Assembly: GCF_030389965.1 (NCBI RefSeq)
Contig: NZ_CP128400.1
Coordinates: forward strand, 2,294,001-2,358,000
Length of the DNA stretch: 64,000 nucleotides
Source: Candidatus Chlorohelix allophototropha
Lineage (GTDB): Bacteria; Chloroflexota; Chloroflexia; Chloroheliales; Chloroheliaceae
Direction: 5' to 3'
The notes beneath the pieces were generated by a model, which searched no databases, had not been told where the DNA came from, and saw nothing but the letters and a program-made list of their open reading frames with translations. Position 1 is the first letter of the stretch, and each line of letters begins with the position of its first letter. This document shows positions 41,240-50,818 of the stretch, piece after piece. The position numbers and the translations under genes were made by a program.

Positions 41240-43591
41240 TTAAGGGGTAGTGGCGGTTGGTGGTGGCGTGGTGGTCGGGGTAGCGGTAACCGAAGGCGTG
41301 GTAGCAGCCACAGTAGTTGGCGCAGCGGTAGTGCTAACCGCAGGTGTGGTAGTAGCTACAGTGGTAGTGCTAGGCGGAGGTGTGGTAATAACCACAGTGG
41401 TTGGCGCAGCGGTAGTGGTGGTCACAACCGCAGTCGTAGTAGTGCGTATCGGCGTTGCGGTCGCAGTAACGGTAGTAGGTTTGGCAACTATTTTGAAAGG
41501 AATCGGGCCTGTTATAATTTTATCGTTGAACTTGATCACCAAATCATAATTAGCAGGTAAGATATAACTCAAAGGCTTGGCAAAAGAGATAATCCCATCT
41601 GACTGTGTTAATTTGGTTTTATCGGTTAAGAAAGCTTGGCTAACTCCCCGCACTCTAAATTCCAACACCAAATCCTCGCCGGGCTTACCATCGCTGATTT
41701 GCATCATGAAGTAGAGGGTATCGCTTTGTTCGAAAGTATCGTTATTTGTACCGCTCAAGCTACTGCTATAATTTTTTGCCAGCAACGATTTTACCACTAC
41801 GGGAATTTTAGGTTCGGCTGTGGCGGTTGGGGGTAGCGCCGTAGCGGTTGAAAATGGCGTAACTGTGGGTTGTGCGGTGGCGGTTAATGCCGCAAAAAAC
41901 GTGACAGTCGCCGCTACATTTGGCGTAATGGTTGGGATCGGCGGTTGCGCTGTGTCGCTAACGTCAATTGTGTCGGTAGCAATCGCCGCAATTGTAGGGC
42001 TACTAGGTTTGGGATTGCTTTGTCCGTTCAAAATAACGAAACCGGAAATGACCAACACCGCGCCTAAAATAAAAACCGCAATGATGCCAACTAACGCCCA
42101 TTGTATTTGCATTTTGGGCTTAAAGGGTGACAAGCTAGAAGAAACATCTTTTTCTACAGCGTGTTCCACTGCAAAAGATTCTGGTATTTCCGAAATCCTT
42201 TTGTCATAGCCATTTTTATCGGCTACGCTTGATGGTAGGCTATTATTTACAGCCCCATTATTTATCACATTCTCATAGCCCTGATCAAAATTGCCAGAAG
42301 AAGCCTGTGGGCTTGGAGTCGGTTTTAACTCGTGCTGCGGGTTCAGATATGACGCGCTGGCATAGCGTGGTGCACTACTAAGGCTCGCGGCAGCCCCATT
42401 TTGGGAGGACACTGCGCCAGCGGCTTTATCCACAGATGACGGTGAAGCGCCATTAATTGCCGCCGCTTTTGCCTTATCCGAAATTGCTCCGGCATTTGGT
42501 TTTGATTGCGCGGGGGGGGTGCTGGAATCCGGTTCTTTTGCCGGGTAAGCCAGTTCCTCATCTTCAGGGCTTAGCCACTTATGCGCGAATTCTCGATGTT
42601 CTATAGCTTCGAGATATTCATCCTCTATAGCTAATACTCGGTCATAGGCTTTTATGGCGATAAGCCATTTTCCGGTATTGAAAGCGGCTTCAGCTTCGGT
42701 GTAGGCTTTATCCCGCTCATTTTCAAGCAAGGTGCGCACTCGATTTAGCGCAACGCTCACATCATCGGCGCTAGCGTAACGCTCTTTAGGCTCTTTCTCA
42801 AGGCAGCGCAATACCACCGCATTCAGCATGGGCGGGCAGTAGGGATTATATTTGCTTGGTTTGTCGGGAGTACGTTCGCGCACCAGCTTGAAGTTGTAAG
42901 CCATTGTATCGTAGTCAAAATCGCTTTTAACGGCGCGGAAAGGCAAATAATAGCGTCCGGTTATAGCGGCGTAAAGGGTTGCCCCAACCGAATAAATATC
43001 GGCAGCCGGGGTAATGCGATTATCCCCCCGCGCTTGCTCTGGAGCCATATAGTTTATTGTGCCCAAATTTGAGCCGCTAACCGTTAGATCGGCTTCACGC
43101 CCTTCATGGGGTTGGTGGGCTATCCCGAAATCGCTTATCTTGGCATGCCCATCGTAAGTTAACAGGATATTGCTAGGCTTTACGTCCCGATGCACAATTC
43201 TGAGACGATGTGCGGCGGTAAGACCATTACATACTTCCGCCATTAGGATAACGGATTGCAATAGTGGAAGCTTACTTCTGCTCTTGATTAGCTCGGTCAG
43301 ATTGCCGCCGCTAATAAATTGCATAACATAAGCGTTTTCGTCACGCAACAAATCGGTTAGGTGTACTATGTTGGGGTGTTCGCTGAGGCTGGCAAGCGCT
43401 TGCCATTCTGTCTCAAACAAGCGGCGCGCTTTGGGGTTAGATTCGTCAGCAGAGAATTGCTCATGTAGTTGTTTTACTACCACATCGCGATTTACCAATA
43501 AATCGCGGGCGCGATAAGCTATCCCGAAACCGCCCCGCCCGATTTCTTCGAGTATTTGGTATCTATTGCGAACAATTCCTTTGAGAGGCAT
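41240..43591 (-). CDS. Membrane Ser/Thr protein kinase (PknB-like)
   Basis: A 783-residue eukaryote-like kinase. Catalytic features: glycine loop GRGGFG (18-23), Lys40, catalytic loop IVHRDVKPSNILLT with Asp136, DFG 154-156 and APEQ. A short helical repeat (about 293-345, AYTEAEAAFNTGKWLIAIKAYDRVLAIEDEYLEAI) resembles a TPR. A polar linker leads to one TM helix (498-521). The outer part has Thr/Pro-rich linkers around an Ig-like segment of about 120 residues (VVVKSLLAKNYSSSL ... ITGPIPFKIV) and ends in a low-complexity Thr/Val tail. It probably senses envelope state. Operon with the DNA methyltransferase gene. Confidence 0.93.
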   Translation of the reverse strand: MPLKGIVRNRYQILEEIGRGGFGIAYRARDLLVNRDVVVKQLHEQFSADESNPKARRLFETEWQALASLSEHPNIVHLTDLLRDENAYVMQFISGGNLTELIKSRSKLPLLQSVILMAEVCNGLTAAHRLRIVHRDVKPSNILLTYDGHAKISDFGIAHQPHEGREADLTVSGSNLGTINYMAPEQARGDNRITPAADIYSVGATLYAAITGRYYLPFRAVKSDFDYDTMAYNFKLVRERTPDKPSKYNPYCPPMLNAVVLRCLEKEPKERYASADDVSVALNRVRTLLENERDKAYTEAEAAFNTGKWLIAIKAYDRVLAIEDEYLEAIEHREFAHKWLSPEDEELAYPAKEPDSSTPPAQSKPNAGAISDKAKAAAINGASPSSVDKAAGAVSSQNGAAASLSSAPRYASASYLNPQHELKPTPSPQASSGNFDQGYENVINNGAVNNSLPSSVADKNGYDKRISEIPESFAVEHAVEKDVSSSLSPFKPKMQIQWALVGIIAVFILGAVLVISGFVILNGQSNPKPSSPTIAAIATDTIDVSDTAQPPIPTITPNVAATVTFFAALTATAQPTVTPFSTATALPPTATAEPKIPVVVKSLLAKNYSSSLSGTNNDTFEQSDTLYFMMQISDGKPGEDLVLEFRVRGVSQAFLTDKTKLTQSDGIISFAKPLSYILPANYDLVIKFNDKIITGPIPFKIVAKPTTVTATATPIRTTTTAVVTTTTAAPTTVVITTPPPSTTTVATTTPAVSTTAAPTTVAATTPSVTATPTTTPPPTATTP

Positions 43592-43962
43592 AAACGTAAT
43601 CCGAACCGAATTGCTAAAACGTATTATTAGAACTCAATTCACCCTTTTTCACCGCAATATCGGTTTGTGAGGGTGAAAAATAGTTATCAGCTTTGAACTA
43701 TAAAAATATAACATTATGGTAATTAACGCAATAAAGTATATCACATCATAATATGAAGATTTTGTAATGGGTTGTCAGCGCGGTTGCAAGAAACGTTTTT
43801 AGGCAATAACCTGCTGCTTCCGCCGGAGAGGAGGAGAGCGGGTGAGTTCAAGGGGACACCACTTGCGACCTCGGCAGGCGTTCCCCCTGCATTCCCTTCG
43901 GCATGGAGGGCTGGAATTACTCTCCATACTTGGAGGTTATCCGCTAGGTTAAGGTTCTTAGC
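43592..43962. repeat. Kinase upstream region and family B repeat
   Basis: 43592-43770 is AT-rich and should hold the kinase promoter. A diverged family B repeat lies at about 43828-43905, with GTTCAAGGGGACACC and CTTGCGACC then CGGCAGGCGTTCCCCCTGC. A possible 64-codon frame across it is repeat-derived and not believed. Confidence 0.6.
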
Positions 43963-45318
43963 TTAAACTGCAATGGCATGCGATACGGGTATAGAGGGTA
44001 ATTTGAACATTACGCGGGTTCCCTGCCCGACTTCACTTTCCAGACCGATTTCGCCGCCCATCGCCTGAATGGCATCGCGCGCGATTGCCAAACCTAATCC
44101 TGTTCCCCCTGTTCCTCGGTCGCGGCTCTTATCTACCCGGTAAAACCGCTCAAATACAAAGGGCTGATGCTCGTTTGGAATACCGCAACCGTTATCGCGC
44201 ACTTCGAAATAAATCTGTCGTTCCTTTGGCAATTCTTTGACTTCGACTCGGATTTCTCCGCCTACCGGCGTGTAGCGTAATGAGTTATCAATCAGATTAT
44301 TCAGGATATGGCTTAAAGCTTCGGGATTGGCAAACACATGGGCGGAAGGCTCGCTTACATCGAGGCTAAGTTTGATATTTTTCTCTTCTGCGGCATGCCG
44401 GAAGCGGTTAACGATCAGTTGTAGTTCTGGTCCTATTTCAATTTCTTCGGGTCTGACAGTTTCCAATGACTGTTCGTTATTAATCCACTCACGCATCGAG
44501 TTGACCATTGATGACATGTGCTTAACTTCCAGCAATATATGGTCATAAATATTGTTTCTTCGGACTGAATCGGTAACAAGACCATCCCGCAATACCTCGG
44601 TATAACCCTGCACACTGCTCAAAGGAGTACGCAATTCGTGCGATAGGTCTGCCACTAGGTCTTTACGCTTTTGTTGGGTCAGGCGCAAAGCCTTGCTCAT
44701 CTTGTTAAAACTGGCTGCCAACCTACCTAAGTCATCCTTGCCTTCCGGGGTTATGAGTAGGTTATAATTGCCATCTGCTATTCGTTCGCTGGCTTGTTCA
44801 AGTTTGCGGAGTGGGCTAATTACAGTGCGCGAAAGCAGAAAGCCTAGCACAATTGCGAACAGAGCCGAAATTCCAGAGGCGATTATAATTGAATTGTACA
44901 TTGGGCTAGTGACATATCCCGGTAGGGTATCATCCTTAATTTTATATACGCCTCCGGTGTTTGGATTCTGATTGTTTGCCACAACCACTCCTCCGGGCTG
45001 GATGGGCCAGCCGCTATCTGCCGCCGCTTGCCGGATTCGATCCTGATCAACCTGTGGGCTATGAATACTTTGCCGCACCTGCGCTAATTGCGCGTCTGCC
45101 GAAAGGTCAGGGTTACTAATAATAGTTTTGAGCTTATCAATCACATCGGCGGCGGGCGGAGGAGTAGCCGCTTGCGACATCACCTTTTCGAGGCGTGATT
45201 CGAACTCACGAGTTTGATTATTTATAATTATGAGGAAAACTACTGAGCAAGCCAAAGATGTAAGGAAAACCATTCCGGTCATACTCAGGATGATTTTTAC
45301 ATTCAGAGATACTCGCAT
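43963..45318 (-). CDS. Sensor histidine kinase of a two-component system
   Basis: A 451-residue sensor with TM1 (about 8-32), a periplasmic loop of about 105 residues, TM2 (141-164), HAMP, DHp with LVADLSHELRTPLSSVQGY (His227), N-box LNNLIDNSLRYTPVG, and G boxes VRDNGCGIP and GTGLGLAIARDAI. The extracytoplasmic part has no recognised sensor fold. It is 3 bases downstream of its response regulator gene, an unambiguous pair. Similar in layout to BaeS/PhoR-type envelope or phosphate sensors, but sequence does not decide. Confidence 0.95.
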   Translation of the reverse strand: MRVSLNVKIILSMTGMVFLTSLACSVVFLIIINNQTREFESRLEKVMSQAATPPPAADVIDKLKTIISNPDLSADAQLAQVRQSIHSPQVDQDRIRQAAADSGWPIQPGGVVVANNQNPNTGGVYKIKDDTLPGYVTSPMYNSIIIASGISALFAIVLGFLLSRTVISPLRKLEQASERIADGNYNLLITPEGKDDLGRLAASFNKMSKALRLTQQKRKDLVADLSHELRTPLSSVQGYTEVLRDGLVTDSVRRNNIYDHILLEVKHMSSMVNSMREWINNEQSLETVRPEEIEIGPELQLIVNRFRHAAEEKNIKLSLDVSEPSAHVFANPEALSHILNNLIDNSLRYTPVGGEIRVEVKELPKERQIYFEVRDNGCGIPNEHQPFVFERFYRVDKSRDRGTGGTGLGLAIARDAIQAMGGEIGLESEVGQGTRVMFKLPSIPVSHAIAV

Positions 45319-45321
45319 GTA

Positions 45322-46071
45322 CTACACCGCCTCACGCGAAAGTTTATAACCTACACCGTGTATTGTTTCTACTAAATGAGCGTTTGGCAATTTTGCCCGC
45401 AAATTCGAAATATGTACCCCTATTGCCCGCGAGGCAACCAGAGAATCACAATCATAGAGCGCTTCTTCCAATTCAGTTTTGGTGAAAACACGACCGGGTT
45501 GCTGTGCCAACGTAATTAGCAGTTCAAATTCTTTATTGGTTAGCGGCGGGATTAGCTTATTTTCAATAGACACCTCGCGGGTATCAAAATTGATGGAAAG
45601 CCTTCCCAGATTAAGCACTTTTTCAGTTTGAGGGCTGACAGACTCTTCTTTGGGGCTTTTTTCCAAGCGTCGGAATATTACCCGGATGCGTGCCATCAAC
45701 TCGCGTGGGCTAAAGGGTTTGGTCAGGTAATCGTCTGCCCCCGTTTCAAGCCCCAATAATTTATCAACCTCATCTATACGCGCCGTGACCATAATTATTG
45801 GCACTTCGCTGGTAATGCGAATCTGGCGGCAAACTTCTAGCCCATCTACGCGAGGTAGCATCAAATCAAGCAGTACAAAATCCGGTTGTACCTGCTTAAA
45901 TAATTCGATGGCTTCTACTCCATCTCGCGCATGCGTAACTTCATAGCCTTCAGATTGGCAATAGATTGAGACGTAATCCACAATTCTAGGGTCGTCTTCA
46001 ACAATTAAAATCCGTTTTTGTTTATGCCCATTCTGACGCGGTGGTGTAGAATTATGATAAGTGGCAGACAT
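45322..46071 (-). CDS. OmpR-family response regulator
   Basis: A 249-residue regulator. Receiver domain: ILIVEDD acidic pocket, phosphoacceptor Asp69 in VLLDLMLPRVDGLEV, MVTARIDEVDKL and Lys in YLTKPFSPRELMARI. The C-terminal winged helix has the OmpR/PhoB pattern LNLGRLSINFDTREVSIENKLIPPLTNKEFELLITLAQQPGRVFTKTELEEALY and a final IHGVGYKL. A 20-residue polar extension precedes the receiver. A G-rich ribosome site precedes the ATG at 46071. Operon with the kinase gene immediately after. Confidence 0.96.
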   Translation of the reverse strand: MSATYHNSTPPRQNGHKQKRILIVEDDPRIVDYVSIYCQSEGYEVTHARDGVEAIELFKQVQPDFVLLDLMLPRVDGLEVCRQIRITSEVPIIMVTARIDEVDKLLGLETGADDYLTKPFSPRELMARIRVIFRRLEKSPKEESVSPQTEKVLNLGRLSINFDTREVSIENKLIPPLTNKEFELLITLAQQPGRVFTKTELEEALYDCDSLVASRAIGVHISNLRAKLPNAHLVETIHGVGYKLSREAV

Positions 46072-46199
46072 GTTCCCCCCTGCCTTAACAACATTTTAAA
46101 ATGAAAAATTACAAGGTTATTTTGCATAACCTAATAAGTAATTTTAGCACGAAATAATTGTTAAAATCCCAGGGTAGATGTAAAGAAAGTGCAAAATAC

Positions 46200-46988
46200 T
46201 TAATAGCGAAATTTAATTTGCCAGACTCGCCAAGCAGCCTCTAAAGCTATTTTTGCGCTCATTTTAGATTTGCCTAACTCACGGTCGCTAAAATGTATCG
46301 GGACTTCCACTACTTTGAAGCCGTTTTTTTGGCAGAGATACGCCATTTCAACCTGAAAAGCGTAGCCGTTCGAGCGCACTTTTTCCAGAGGCAATTTTCG
46401 CAAGACCTCAGCGCGGAACATTTTGAACCCGGCGGTAGTATCCTGCACTTTCAAGCGCAGAACCGCCCGCGCATATATTGAGCCGCCCTTGCTTATTATG
46501 CGTCTGATAAGTTTCCAACGCTCATCAATTGAGCCGCCCGCTACATAGCGAGAACCGACCGTGACATCGGCTTTCTTTATAACCCGCGCAAATTCCTTAA
46601 GTACCTTTGGATCATGTGAGAAATCTGCATCCATCTCAACGATGAAACTAGCTCCCCGACTCAAGGCATGCTTGAAGCCAGTGATATAAGCTGACCCCAA
46701 GCCCATCTTGCCGGGTCGTTTAAGCACCTCTAGTTTGCCGGGGTAATCATCCACCGCTAATTGGTTTGCCAACTGCCCCGTTCCATCGGGCGAGTTATCA
46801 TCTACAATTAGAACTCGTAGGTTTAAGCCCAAACCAAATAAAACTTTTAGCAGAGAGGGTAAATTCTCGGCTTCATTGTAAGTTGGAACCACTACCATTA
46901 TGAACTTGTCTTCAGTTTCGGGAATGATTGGGCTAACATCCGCGCCAATAGTTGCACTACCAGAACCTGAGAAGGATAAACTGAACAT
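46200..46988 (-). CDS. Family 2 glycosyltransferase (polyprenol-phosphate mannosyltransferase-like)
   Basis: A 262-residue GT2 enzyme similar to dolichol/polyprenol-phosphate mannose synthases. Motifs: VVVPTYNEAENLPSLLKVL, VLIVDDNSPDGTGQLANQL, KMGLGSAYITGFKHAL, the metal-binding VEMDADFSHDP, VGSRYVAGGS, TTAGFKMFRAEVL and EVPIHFSDRELGKSKMS. It has no C-terminal transmembrane helices, as in single-domain Dpm1. It would charge a lipid carrier with a sugar in the cytoplasmic leaflet; the neighbouring membrane transferase could use that donor outside. Starts 6 bases after that gene's stop. Confidence 0.9.
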   Translation of the reverse strand: MFSLSFSGSGSATIGADVSPIIPETEDKFIMVVVPTYNEAENLPSLLKVLFGLGLNLRVLIVDDNSPDGTGQLANQLAVDDYPGKLEVLKRPGKMGLGSAYITGFKHALSRGASFIVEMDADFSHDPKVLKEFARVIKKADVTVGSRYVAGGSIDERWKLIRRIISKGGSIYARAVLRLKVQDTTAGFKMFRAEVLRKLPLEKVRSNGYAFQVEMAYLCQKNGFKVVEVPIHFSDRELGKSKMSAKIALEAAWRVWQIKFRY

Positions 46989-46994
46989 TCGGTA

Positions 46995-48815
46995 TTATCT
47001 CACCTTATAAATCCTGATTGTCGGGCCGGGGTGCTCTGTGCTATCCCCCGGAAATTCTTTTACCAATTGCGCTTCTTGGAAAATTGCGCTGTAGTTCAAG
47101 GCAGCCTGCGGGTCGGTTGCAATAAGTTCTTTATATTCATAGCTGCTGGCTACCAGATAATCGTAGCCCTGTTGCTGATACCAATCCAGACCTCTCCCGC
47201 CGATAGGACGTTGTTCGGTAGCGCCCTGAAAACGCTCAGGCGAGAGATATGGCGTAAAAGGCTCAAGCCGCAATTTTGATCCAACCGGGAGGTTTTGGGT
47301 AATCCATGCTCCCGCTTGTGTTCTTGTATCCGGCTGTAAATTATAGCGTGTTGTTAAAATACTATTGCGTATTCCAAAGAAGAAAAATCCCAGAGTTAAT
47401 ATTACCACAATAAAGGTTTTAATTACTAACCGGCTATTGCTATCGCGTATCTTACCCTGAAATAGCTTGAAACCTTGCGCTGTCAGCCACAGGATAAATT
47501 CGGCGGCAAGTAGCGCCATAGGCGGCAATAACGGAATCAGATTGCGGGGAAAGTGAACTAATGCCGTTGAGAAGAAAAAATAGCCAATTGCCGGGAGTGA
47601 TAAAATCAGCCAATCGGCTCGTTTTTGGCGCAACAACGCCAGTAGGATTCCACCGCCCAAAGCCACTATGCCTTGATATACAAACCCCTCGTTGAATATA
47701 TAGGATAGGTAGGCTTTCCAACTCTCTCCCGTAAAGTTTGCGCCGTGTCCCTCCAACGTGTAATGGCGCACTTGGAAAGCCATTTCATTTAAGAACCCGC
47801 TCAAATCTAACACTAGAAATGGCGTAGTCAGAATAAATACGCCCACCGCTAGCCCTACTGTTGCGCCAAGCCTGCCAAAGCCTATTCCCTTGCGTTTCTC
47901 GCTCAGGAAATGCGCCAGCGCTACTGTTACCAGCACAATTGCAACATTGTATTTTGTGCCGATAGTCAAACCAGCCGCAACCCCCGCCCACAAATACCAC
48001 TTTAGTTGTCCTGTCTTGAAAATCAAAACAGCAAACAGCAAAGTTAGGGTAGCAAAAAAGCCCACCATAATATCTGGCGTAACATAGCGCGAGTTTTCGC
48101 TGTGCAGTGGGATAATTGCCAGAATAAAAGCTGCGCTCAAACCTGCTGCCGGGGAATAGACGATGCGCCCGATTAGATAGGTTAAGCCCACCGTAGCAAT
48201 GCCGAGCGTAGCCGACAAAAGCCGCCCCGCCAGATAGAAATTATCCGGCACAATTTGGTTTAGCCCTGTAAAAGCCCCGCTACCGACCCCTGACAGGAAT
48301 TGAGGTAAGGACAGAATAAATTGAGTGTAAAAAGGTAGGCTGGGCCACCGAAAGAAATGCGGATTCAAATCACCCGTTTGCAGCATCTTGATTGCGGCAG
48401 TTACGGTTGTAGGCTCATCGGGGTTATCGAGATAGGGCAAACTTTGGGAGATACCGGGCAACCTGACTCCCACCGCTACTATCAAAATCAAGCCAAGCAA
48501 TAGGTTTTCAGGCTTTAAAAGGGTTTTAGCCCATTCTCTCGCTTTTGAAGGCTGTTTAGCATATAACGCCGCTCCCACTCCCGCCAACGCCAACCCAAAA
48601 AGTATAATAGCCGGTATTCGGGTGGGTAGCACCAGCCACAGAATATATCCTGCAAAGACCAGCAAACCCAATGTACCTTCAAACCATGGCTTGGTGAATA
48701 ATATTATTTTGTCGGGTAGGGATTTTAGGTTTTTATCCAACCAGCGCTGCTTTCTGAAATTTGCTACAAGCCTCAAAACAGGAAGGATTTTAACAGTTTG
48801 AGCTTCAAGGCGCAA
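46995..48815 (-). CDS. Membrane glycosyltransferase (PMT/ArnT-like, GT-C fold)
   Basis: A 606-residue polytopic protein with about 12 hydrophobic segments and a short periplasmic C-terminal part. The first extracytoplasmic loop carries the GT-C acidic pair in LPYLDNPDEPTTVTAAIKMLQTGDLNPHFFRWPSLPFY, similar to family 39/83 mannosyl- and aminoarabinosyltransferases. It probably moves a sugar from a polyprenyl phosphate, made by the adjacent GT2, to a protein or lipid. The start at TTG 48815 is uncertain: I see no good ribosome site, and the first helix begins around residue 45. Confidence 0.85.
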   Translation of the reverse strand: MRLEAQTVKILPVLRLVANFRKQRWLDKNLKSLPDKIILFTKPWFEGTLGLLVFAGYILWLVLPTRIPAIILFGLALAGVGAALYAKQPSKAREWAKTLLKPENLLLGLILIVAVGVRLPGISQSLPYLDNPDEPTTVTAAIKMLQTGDLNPHFFRWPSLPFYTQFILSLPQFLSGVGSGAFTGLNQIVPDNFYLAGRLLSATLGIATVGLTYLIGRIVYSPAAGLSAAFILAIIPLHSENSRYVTPDIMVGFFATLTLLFAVLIFKTGQLKWYLWAGVAAGLTIGTKYNVAIVLVTVALAHFLSEKRKGIGFGRLGATVGLAVGVFILTTPFLVLDLSGFLNEMAFQVRHYTLEGHGANFTGESWKAYLSYIFNEGFVYQGIVALGGGILLALLRQKRADWLILSLPAIGYFFFSTALVHFPRNLIPLLPPMALLAAEFILWLTAQGFKLFQGKIRDSNSRLVIKTFIVVILTLGFFFFGIRNSILTTRYNLQPDTRTQAGAWITQNLPVGSKLRLEPFTPYLSPERFQGATEQRPIGGRGLDWYQQQGYDYLVASSYEYKELIATDPQAALNYSAIFQEAQLVKEFPGDSTEHPGPTIRIYKVR

Positions 48816-48965
48816 TTAGGCTGTTATTAAAGAGTAGCAAAAGAGAGGAATCCTGCATTGCGAAGGGAAATTGAGCGACTACAGGATTAATTCGTTATGT
48901 TTGGGTTAAAAATACTGGCACAACTCTAAAATAAGCGAGCCATTTATTTTTATGCTAAAAATATC

Positions 48966-48974
48966 TGGTATAAT
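48966..48974 (+). promoter_or_regulatory. Extended -10 promoter of ubiB-like gene
   Basis: TGG followed by perfect TATAAT (48969-48974) gives an extended -10 element; the -35 region is weak. It lies about 65 bases before the start codon. Confidence 0.5.
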
Positions 48975-49038
48975 CAAAATGTTATTTAAAGCTTTTTAGC
49001 GCATAAATAATTCAGCTTGTTATTTGCCGAGGATACAT

Positions 49039-50712
49039 TTGAAATTTCTAGGTCAACATCAAAAGAAAGCTCGGTTAGGGCGTTACTACCAAATTGCCGA
49101 AGTGCTTGTACGGCATGGTTTGGGTTTCATGCTCAGTATTTTGGGCATGGATCGTATGGCTCCTTTCGGCAAAGAATTATTCAACCGGGGTAAAGCCACC
49201 AGCCGCCCCGAACATATTCGGCTCGCTTTTGAAGAATTAGGACCTACCTTCATAAAGTTGGGGCAACTTCTCTCCACCCGTTCCGATCTGTTACCGCCGG
49301 AGTATGTAGAGGAACTTGCCAAGCTACAAGATCAAGCCCCGCCTGTTCCTTTCAAGTTTATTGAAAAAGCCATAGAAACCGAATTAGGTCGCCCTCTTTC
49401 CGAGATTTTCGCCAGCTTCGATGCCACTCCGTTAGCGGCAGCTTCGATCGGTCAGGCGCATGCGGCTGTTCTGCACGATGGTACTGAGGTGGTAGTAAAG
49501 GTGCGCCGTCCGGGCGTAGTGCCACGGGTTTCAGAAGACCTTGAGATTTTACAAAATCTGGCGGTTCGGGCGCAGCACTACTGGAAACAGGCTGAGAACT
49601 ATGATTTGGTAGGCTTAAGCCAAGAGTTTGCTCAAACTATTCGGGCGGAAATGGATTACTTGCGCGAAGGCAAGAATGCCGAACGGCTTGCCAAAAACTT
49701 TACCGATAGCGAGTCTATCCGTATCCCCCAAGTTTATTGGGATTATACAACTATTAGCGTGCTTACTTTGGAACGGATTCGAGGGGTTAAAATTAATGAC
49801 ATCGAAGCCATTGACAAAGCCGGGATTAATCGCCATAAGTTGGCAGTAAATGCCACCAACGCCATCATGAAAATGTTCTATGAAGATGGCTTTTTCCATG
49901 CCGACCTGCACCCCGGAAATTTCTTTATCCAAGAAAACGGGCAGATTGGGCTGATAGATTTTGGAATGGTCGGTACACTGGATGATCGCACCAGAGAATT
50001 GATGGTGCAGTTTGTTATATCCATTGCCAGCCATGATATTGATCGTTTGGTGGATGTGTTTATCTCTTTAGGGGTCACCAGAAGCCGGGTTGACCGCACA
50101 ATGCTGCGGCGCGACCTTGACCACCTGATTGCGCCTTACTATAACCTCGCACTCGGTGAAATTGCCCTCGATCTAATGCTGGAAGAAGCGTTAGTTATAA
50201 TTCGTCGCCATAACCTGCAATTGCCCTCCAACCTGATGCTGTTATTCAAGACCTTTATGATGGCAGAAGGCATGGGGCGTACCTTAAGCCCCAATTTCCA
50301 CCTGATTAAGATTGTGATGCCCTATTCAAAACGGTTGATGGTGCAACAATATTCACCGAATACGTGGATCAAAAAATATAATAGAACCGTGCTTGATACT
50401 GCTCAATTGGGCGCAGAGCTACCCGGTCAAATGCGCCGAATATTGGCTGAGTTAGAGCGCGGGACAATTGAATTTAGCGTAAAACATGCCGAGCTTGAAA
50501 AGGGCTTGCAACGCCTCGAACGTCTTACCAACCGCGTGGTTATTAGCATAATTACGGCAGCTTTTATAATCGCTTTGGCGGTGCTGATTACCGTATATCG
50601 TCCGCAAGGTTTGGATCAGTTCGCCGGAATTTTCATTGTGGGTGGCTTCTTGTTTGCCAGCGCAATGGGTTTGTATTTGGCTTGGACTATCCTACGCACT
50701 AATCGTTCCTGA
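49039..50712 (+). CDS. UbiB/ABC1/AarF-family atypical kinase
   Basis: A 557-residue member of the UbiB (ADCK/Coq8) family, ATPases that support ubiquinone or menaquinone-type lipid metabolism. Family features: the KxGQ motif in FIKLGQLLSTRSDLLPPEYVEELAKLQDQ, Ala-rich loop AAASIGQAHAA, Lys in VVVKVRRPG, catalytic HADLHPGNFFI and metal-binding LIDFGMVG. Two TM helices at the C-terminus (about 500-520 and 532-552) anchor it. I choose TTG 49039, as GAGG at 49029-49032 is correctly spaced; an earlier TTG at 49024 has no ribosome site. Monocistronic with an extended -10 promoter. Confidence 0.93.
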   Translation: MKFLGQHQKKARLGRYYQIAEVLVRHGLGFMLSILGMDRMAPFGKELFNRGKATSRPEHIRLAFEELGPTFIKLGQLLSTRSDLLPPEYVEELAKLQDQAPPVPFKFIEKAIETELGRPLSEIFASFDATPLAAASIGQAHAAVLHDGTEVVVKVRRPGVVPRVSEDLEILQNLAVRAQHYWKQAENYDLVGLSQEFAQTIRAEMDYLREGKNAERLAKNFTDSESIRIPQVYWDYTTISVLTLERIRGVKINDIEAIDKAGINRHKLAVNATNAIMKMFYEDGFFHADLHPGNFFIQENGQIGLIDFGMVGTLDDRTRELMVQFVISIASHDIDRLVDVFISLGVTRSRVDRTMLRRDLDHLIAPYYNLALGEIALDLMLEEALVIIRRHNLQLPSNLMLLFKTFMMAEGMGRTLSPNFHLIKIVMPYSKRLMVQQYSPNTWIKKYNRTVLDTAQLGAELPGQMRRILAELERGTIEFSVKHAELEKGLQRLERLTNRVVISIITAAFIIALAVLITVYRPQGLDQFAGIFIVGGFLFASAMGLYLAWTILRTNRS

Positions 50713-50744
50713 GTATAACCACCAGCTTTACATAACCCAAGCCC

Positions 50745-50815
50745 AACGAAGGGCGTATTCATGGATTTTAAGAAATTAATCCGTAAATATGGGAGATTTC
50801 CGAAGGGCGGTTGAT
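50745..50815. repeat. Truncated family A repeat and companion segment
   Basis: CCCAACGAAGGGCGTATTCA begins like the left arm of the hairpin repeat at 58,206 but then switches to the TTAAGAAATTAATCCGTAAA segment (50,767 on) that also occurs at 29,910, ending CGAAGGGCGGTT in both. No terminator-like U run. Confidence 0.65.
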
Positions 50816-50818
50816 GGT

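Noticed and set aside
41250-41549. Valine-rich frame near the kinase 3' end
   Set aside because: Antisense of the Thr/Pro-rich kinase tail.
43772-43966. Short frame across a family B repeat
   Set aside because: Repeat-derived; similar translations (KGTPLATxAGVP) appear at other repeats and vary in frame.
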